From Marmoricola sp. (GTDB lineage Bacteria; Actinomycetota; Actinomycetes; Propionibacteriales; Nocardioidaceae): DNA of 9,122 bases. Location: contig JASLCW010000380.1 in NCBI GenBank assembly GCA_030151765.1, positions 1 through 9,122 of the forward strand, given 5' to 3'. The notes under the pieces were generated by a model. It saw nothing but the letters and a program-made list of their open reading frames with translations. It did no database searches and was not told the DNA's origin. Position 1 is the first letter of the stretch. Every line of letters starts with the position of its first letter. Position numbers and translations under genes: made by a program. This document shows, piece after piece, positions 6,753 through 9,122 of this stretch.

Positions 6753-6855
6753 CGAATTACAACCTTGTAGTTTGTCAACGCGACACGCCGTTAATTCTGA
6801 GAAATTTGTCTACAACTGTTCCCAATGTGACGAATGAGCTCTAACGTGGCGACGT
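6753..6855 (+). promoter_or_regulatory. AT-rich promoter region of the NlpC/P60 gene with a palindromic operator-like site
   Basis: Bases 6751-6850 are about 44% GC against roughly 70% in the flanking genes. Two features stand out. TACAACCTTGTA (6758-6769) is a TACAA/TTGTA inverted repeat, and a related TACAACTGTT occurs at 6811-6820, about 53 bp away. A possible promoter is TTCCCA (6819-6824), a 17-nt spacer and TAACGT (6842-6847), giving an RNA start near 6854. The composition and palindrome are seen; the promoter and any regulator are inferred, and the regulator cannot be named from sequence alone. Confidence 0.4.
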
Positions 6856-6895
6856 CCCGAGCCATAGGGGATGTGGCTCGGGGCCACAAAAGCTC
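6836..6895 (+). promoter_or_regulatory. Nested inverted repeats (structured leader) before the NlpC/P60 gene
   Basis: A perfect 9-bp stem, CCCGAGCCA (6856-6864) with TGGCTCGGG (6874-6882), has a 9-nt loop. It is enclosed by GTGGC (6846-6850) with GCCAC (6883-6887) and then GAGCT (6836-6840) with AGCTC (6891-6895). If transcription starts near 6854, only the inner 9-bp hairpin is in the mRNA, at its very 5' end; if it starts further upstream, a three-tier stem could form. I do not recognise the conserved bases of the c-di-AMP (ydaO) riboswitch that often precedes actinobacterial cell-wall hydrolases. The ribosome site AAGGA (6906-6910) lies outside the structure. Confidence 0.5.
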
Positions 6896-6916
6896 TCGTC
6901 GTCCGAAGGAACAGCC

Positions 6917-8170
6917 GTGCGAAACAACACCAGAGTCGGCACCGCGATCGCGGTCGCCCTCGCCGGCGTGCTCGGTGTCGGCGGCGCCGCCCTCGCCGAC
7001 GGCGGATACCCCACGCAGTCCCAGGTCGACCAGGCCCGCCAGAAGGTGGCGGCCACCAAGACCAGCCTGACCGCTGCGCGCGCGGCGTACACGAAGACGC
7101 TGGCCGCGGCCGCCGCTGCCGAGCAGCAGGCCGAGATCGCCTCGGAGGCCTACAACGGCGCCATGTGGCGGCTTTCGCTCGCCCGTACCGCCGCCACCAA
7201 GGCCACCAAGGCCGCCGCCGCGGCGCAGGCGCGGGTGCGCGCGCAACGGGCCGGCATCGCCGACCTCGTGGTGCGCAGCTACCAGGAGGGCGCCGATCTC
7301 AACGGGATCGCGACCTTCCTCGACTCCGGCGGCCCGGTGCAGGCGCTCGAGAATGCCGGCGTCGTCAACATGGCCGGCGACTCGCTCAAGGCCGACTACG
7401 ACCGATTCGTCGGGCTCAGCGATGCCGCGGACGCGGCTCAGAAGAAGGCCGCTGCCGCCGCGCGGGCGGAGCAGCGGAATGCCGCCGCCGCCCGTACCGC
7501 CCGGGCGAGCGCGGCCGCTGCCGCCGGCCGGGCCGAGGCGCTGGCGCACGATGCCGCCACCCGCCGCAATGCCCTCGTCCGCACCCTGGCCGCGGCCGAG
7601 CACACCTCGGTCGCGCTGGCGAACAAGCGCCAGGCGGCCCTGGAGGCGATCGCCCGCAAGAAGGCCCTCGAGGCCGCGCGGAAGGCCGCCGCCGCGGCCG
7701 CAGCCGCCCAGGCCGCCGCACAGGCGAAGAACGCCGGCGGCAACTCCGGTGGCGACAGCAGCGGCGGCCCGACCGGTACCGCTCCGAGTCAGCTGCCGCC
7801 GCCCTCGAACAGCAACATCGCCGCCGCGATCGCCTACGCGAAGGCCCAGCTGGGTAAGCCCTATCTGTGGGCCGCCGCCGGTCCGGACCGCTTCGACTGC
7901 TCCGGCCTGACGATGATGGCCTGGCGTCAGGGCGGCATCTCACTGCCGCACTTCTCCGGCGCCCAGTACGACGCCGGTACGCCGATCCCGGTCGCCGATG
8001 CACGGCCCGGTGACCTGTACTTCTGGAGCTACAACGGCCGCCCCAGCGGCATCCACCACGTGGCGCTCGCGCTCGGCAACGGCGCCTTCATCGAGGCACC
8101 GCACACCGGAGCCTTCGTGCGCTACAACAACGTCTCGAACTTCTACCCGAACTTCGCCGTCCGCCTCTGA
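6917..8170 (+). CDS. Secreted coiled-coil NlpC/P60 peptidoglycan endopeptidase (RipA/RipC-like)
   Basis: NlpC/P60 enzymes are cysteine peptidases that cut peptide stems of peptidoglycan, commonly between D-Glu and meso-DAP, during cell separation and wall remodelling. The 417-residue product has a signal peptide (residues 1-27; cleavage probably after ALA, before DGG). A long Ala-, Lys- and Arg-rich coiled coil (about 34-270) follows, then a Gly/Ser/Pro linker (272-298). The C-terminal catalytic domain (300-417) contains DCSGL with Cys328, HHVAL with His381, and EAPHTG with His396, so the Cys-His-His set is intact. The coiled coil may pack over the active site or recruit FtsEX-like partners, as in RipC and PcsB; that is inferred. 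There is no LysM or SH3 wall-binding domain. The GTG start is supported by AAGGA at 6906-6910, 6 nt upstream, and by the complete signal peptide. It appears monocistronic. Confidence 0.92.
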   Translation: MRNNTRVGTAIAVALAGVLGVGGAALADGGYPTQSQVDQARQKVAATKTSLTAARAAYTKTLAAAAAAEQQAEIASEAYNGAMWRLSLARTAATKATKAAAAAQARVRAQRAGIADLVVRSYQEGADLNGIATFLDSGGPVQALENAGVVNMAGDSLKADYDRFVGLSDAADAAQKKAAAAARAEQRNAAAARTARASAAAAAGRAEALAHDAATRRNALVRTLAAAEHTSVALANKRQAALEAIARKKALEAARKAAAAAAAAQAAAQAKNAGGNSGGDSSGGPTGTAPSQLPPPSNSNIAAAIAYAKAQLGKPYLWAAAGPDRFDCSGLTMMAWRQGGISLPHFSGAQYDAGTPIPVADARPGDLYFWSYNGRPSGIHHVALALGNGAFIEAPHTGAFVRYNNVSNFYPNFAVRL

Positions 8171-8180
8171 GCCGCTGGCC

Positions 8181-8186
8181 TAGGCT
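8181..8186 (+). promoter_or_regulatory. Probable -10 box (TAGGCT) for a leaderless methyltransferase transcript
   Basis: TAGGCT matches TAnnnT and ends 6 nt before the GTG at 8193, which is the usual distance from a -10 box to the transcription start. RNA would therefore begin at the start codon. No Shine-Dalgarno sequence is present between them. The -35 region is not recognisable. Confidence 0.5.
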
Positions 8187-8192
8187 CGGTGC

Positions 8193-8891
8193 GTGCTTGA
8201 TCGACTGAGACTGCCCGGGCTTGGCGGCTGGAGCGACGATCCCCTCTGGGGCAGCTTCTACGACTGGTCGGTGGAACACCCGAATGCCGGCGGACTCTTC
8301 TGGAGGCTCGGCCTCGGCAGCGACCTGCAACTGCTCTACGCCGCCGCCGACGAGATCGGCAGGCTGCCCGCGGGTGCGGCCGTCCTGGACGTTCCGTGCG
8401 GCGGTGGGGTCGCGCTGCGCGGTCTCCGGCCGGGCCAGGGTGTCCGGTACGTCGCCGCGGACATCTCCCAGCTGATGCTCGACCGGACGATGGCAGCCGC
8501 CCGGGACCGCGGTGTGGCGGATCAGCTCGAGCCGCGGATCACCGATGTGCACCAGATGACCTACGACGACGGCGAGTTCGACCTCGTGGTCAGCTTCACC
8601 GGGCTGCACTGCTTCCCCGACCCGCATCGGGCGGTGCTGGAGATGGGTCGGGTCACCGCTCCGGGTGGCGCACTCACGGGCAGCGCCGTACTCAACGACA
8701 CCGGCCTGCGCACCGCGATGGTGCGCACGGTCGGTCGCTTCTCGGGGCTGCTCGGCCCCGGCGCCACGCGCGCCGAGGTGCGCGCGTGGATGAGCGAGGC
8801 GGGATTCACCGACGTCACCCTGACGATGTCAGGCGGAATCGGCTACTTCCGTGGGGTGCGCCAGCTCGGCAAAACACAACATCCGTTGTGA
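8193..8891 (+). CDS. Class I SAM-dependent methyltransferase (Methyltransf_11-like)
   Basis: The 232-residue product should transfer a methyl group from S-adenosylmethionine to an unidentified acceptor in the cytoplasm. The Rossmann-fold motifs are in order: motif I VLDVPCGGGV (64-73), the acidic end of strand 2 VAADIS (87-92) contacting the ribose, FDLVVSFTGLHCFPDP (129-144) for motif post II/IV, and a Pro-Gly-Gly turn (157-159). The first 50 residues, with WGSFYDW (19-25), form an alpha-helical cap typical of small-molecule or lipid/quinone methyltransferases. The substrate cannot be assigned. GTG at 8193 is chosen because the -10 box TAGGCT places the RNA start there and because it includes the cap. 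The last codons (KTQHPL and the TGA stop) lie within the first copy of a duplicated hairpin unit, so the C-terminal tail may be a late addition. Confidence 0.85.
   Translation: MLDRLRLPGLGGWSDDPLWGSFYDWSVEHPNAGGLFWRLGLGSDLQLLYAAADEIGRLPAGAAVLDVPCGGGVALRGLRPGQGVRYVAADISQLMLDRTMAAARDRGVADQLEPRITDVHQMTYDDGEFDLVVSFTGLHCFPDPHRAVLEMGRVTAPGGALTGSAVLNDTGLRTAMVRTVGRFSGLLGPGATRAEVRAWMSEAGFTDVTLTMSGGIGYFRGVRQLGKTQHPL
8871..8890 (-). terminator. Hairpin unit A (distal ppa terminator candidate)
   Basis: CACAAC (8875-8880) and GTTGTG (8885-8890) form a 6-bp stem with a 4-nt loop. On the minus strand the stem is followed directly by TTTT (8874-8871), the layout of an intrinsic terminator for ppa transcripts. 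On the plus strand it is followed only by ATTC, so it is weak in that direction. It lies over the methyltransferase stop codon (8889-8891). Confidence 0.5.
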
Positions 8892-8896
8892 TTCAC
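8871..8896 (+). repeat. Duplicated 26-bp unit, copy A
   Basis: This unit matches copy B (8933-8958) at 22 of 26 positions in direct orientation; the four differences are at unit positions 6, 11, 21 and 25. Both begin AAAAC, contain CAAC-n-TCC-GTTGTG and end TTC-n-C. The start-to-start spacing is 62 bp. Confidence 0.8.
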
Positions 8897-8931
8897 CCAC
8901 GGAACACACCGAATTCCGTGTGCTCCGTGGG
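8896..8931. repeat. 36-bp near-perfect palindrome centred on GAATTC
   Basis: The left half CCCACGGAACACACCGAA and the right half TTCCGTGTGCTCCGTGGG pair at 16 of 18 positions (mismatches A8904/C8923 and C8910/C8917). It is the strongest secondary structure in the window and lies between the convergent methyltransferase and ppa genes. It has no U-run on either side and may act as a bidirectional stem, an RNA-stabilising element or a protein site. Confidence 0.8.
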
Positions 8932-8932
8932 G

Positions 8933-8955
8933 AAAACGCAACGTCCGTTGTGTTT
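8933..8955 (-). terminator. Hairpin unit B (proximal ppa terminator candidate)
   Basis: AAACGCAAC (8934-8942) pairs with GTTGTGTTT (8947-8955), nine pairs including one G-U, around the loop GTCC. Read on the minus strand the stem ends in TTTT (8936-8933), so it fits an intrinsic terminator 18 nt after the ppa stop. The A/T-rich base of the stem could also allow weak termination of plus-strand transcripts. Confidence 0.6.
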
Positions 8956-8958
8956 CGC
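8933..8958 (+). repeat. Duplicated 26-bp unit, copy B
   Basis: This is the second copy of the unit at 8871-8896, 22 of 26 identical, in direct orientation and on the other side of the 36-bp palindrome. In this copy the stem keeps more base pairs than in copy A, so it may be the original. Confidence 0.8.
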
Positions 8959-8972
8959 GTGACAGGTGTGGC

Positions 8973-9122
8973 TCAGTGGCCCTCGGCCTTGAGGCGCTCG
9001 AAGGACGAGGTGATCTCGGCCTCGGCAGCCGCACGGTCGACCCACTCGGCACCCTCGACGGACTTGCCGGGCTCGAGGTCCTTGTAGACCTCGAAGAAGT
9101 GCTGGATCTCGAGGCGGTCGAA
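8973..9122 (-). CDS. ppa: Inorganic pyrophosphatase, C-terminal 49 residues (5' end outside window)
   Basis: Family I inorganic pyrophosphatase is a soluble Mg-dependent enzyme that hydrolyses the pyrophosphate made in biosynthetic reactions. Reading the minus strand from 9122 gives an open frame of 49 codons ending in TGA (8975-8973). It contains IQHFFEVYKDLEPGKSVEG, a match to the conserved C-terminal IxHFFxxYKDLEPGK segment of bacterial Ppa, then the helical tail EWVDRAAAEAEITSSFERLK. The conserved Tyr and Lys of YKDLEPGK are the phosphate-contacting residues of this family. The active-site Asp cluster lies outside the window. The gene converges with the methyltransferase gene, with 81 bp between the two stops, and is followed on its own strand by two hairpins with T-runs. 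Confidence 0.9.
   Translation of the reverse strand, partial: FDRLEIQHFFEVYKDLEPGKSVEGAEWVDRAAAEAEITSSFERLKAEGH

Noticed and set aside
6836..6916. c-di-AMP (ydaO-yuaA) riboswitch before the NlpC/P60 gene
   Set aside because: The position is suggestive, but the leader is too short and I do not find the conserved core sequences expected of that family.
6791..7603. Gly-rich minus-strand frame opposite the NlpC/P60 coiled coil
   Set aside because: The Gly/Arg-rich sequence is the reverse reading of Ala-rich GCC/GCG codons. The plus-strand gene has a signal peptide, ribosome site and catalytic triad.
8871..8958. CRISPR array or integron attachment site
   Set aside because: There are only two repeat copies, both palindromic, separated by a palindrome rather than a unique spacer, and no cas or integrase gene is nearby.

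Overview
This is a high-GC (about 69-70% by eye) chromosomal segment with dense, mostly co-directional genes. Short gaps, frequent GTC/CTC/GCC codons, TAnnnT -10 boxes placed so close to start codons that the mRNAs look leaderless, and the protein families all point to an actinomycete. My best guess is Propionibacteriales (Nocardioidaceae-like), but that placement is an inference. Both ends of the window cut through genes.

Layout: (1) 2-748, the C-terminal AAA+ module of the disaggregase ClpB. (2) A 13-bp perfect inverted repeat at 754-793 that lies over the start codon of the next gene, followed by an unrecognised membrane protein (785-1840) that looks like a duplicated four-helix module. 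(3) A promoter, a well-formed TPP riboswitch (about 1868-1962) and a three-gene operon, thiB-thiP-thiQ (1975-5685): lipoprotein, fused permease and ATPase of a thiamine ABC importer. The genes are 7 nt apart and then overlapping (TGATG), so one riboswitch probably controls the whole importer. (4) A polytopic PAP2-superfamily protein (5697-6752) whose -10 box contains the thiQ stop codon. (5) An AT-rich, structured intergenic region (6753-6916) leading into a secreted coiled-coil NlpC/P60 peptidoglycan hydrolase (6917-8170). (6) A probably leaderless SAM-dependent methyltransferase (8193-8891). (7) A compact cluster of palindromes (8871-8958) at a convergent junction with ppa, inorganic pyrophosphatase, whose last 49 codons are on the minus strand (8973-9122).

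Functionally this is mostly ordinary core genome: proteostasis, vitamin import under TPP control, lipid/envelope chemistry and cell-wall remodelling. I see no mobile-element genes, CRISPR array, defence system, RNA gene other than the riboswitch, or biosynthetic cluster. The least ordinary parts are non-coding. They are the duplicated 26-bp hairpin unit around a 36-bp palindrome after ppa, which also supplies the end of the methyltransferase reading frame; the hairpin over the start of the gene after clpB; and the structured AT-rich leader before the NlpC/P60 gene.
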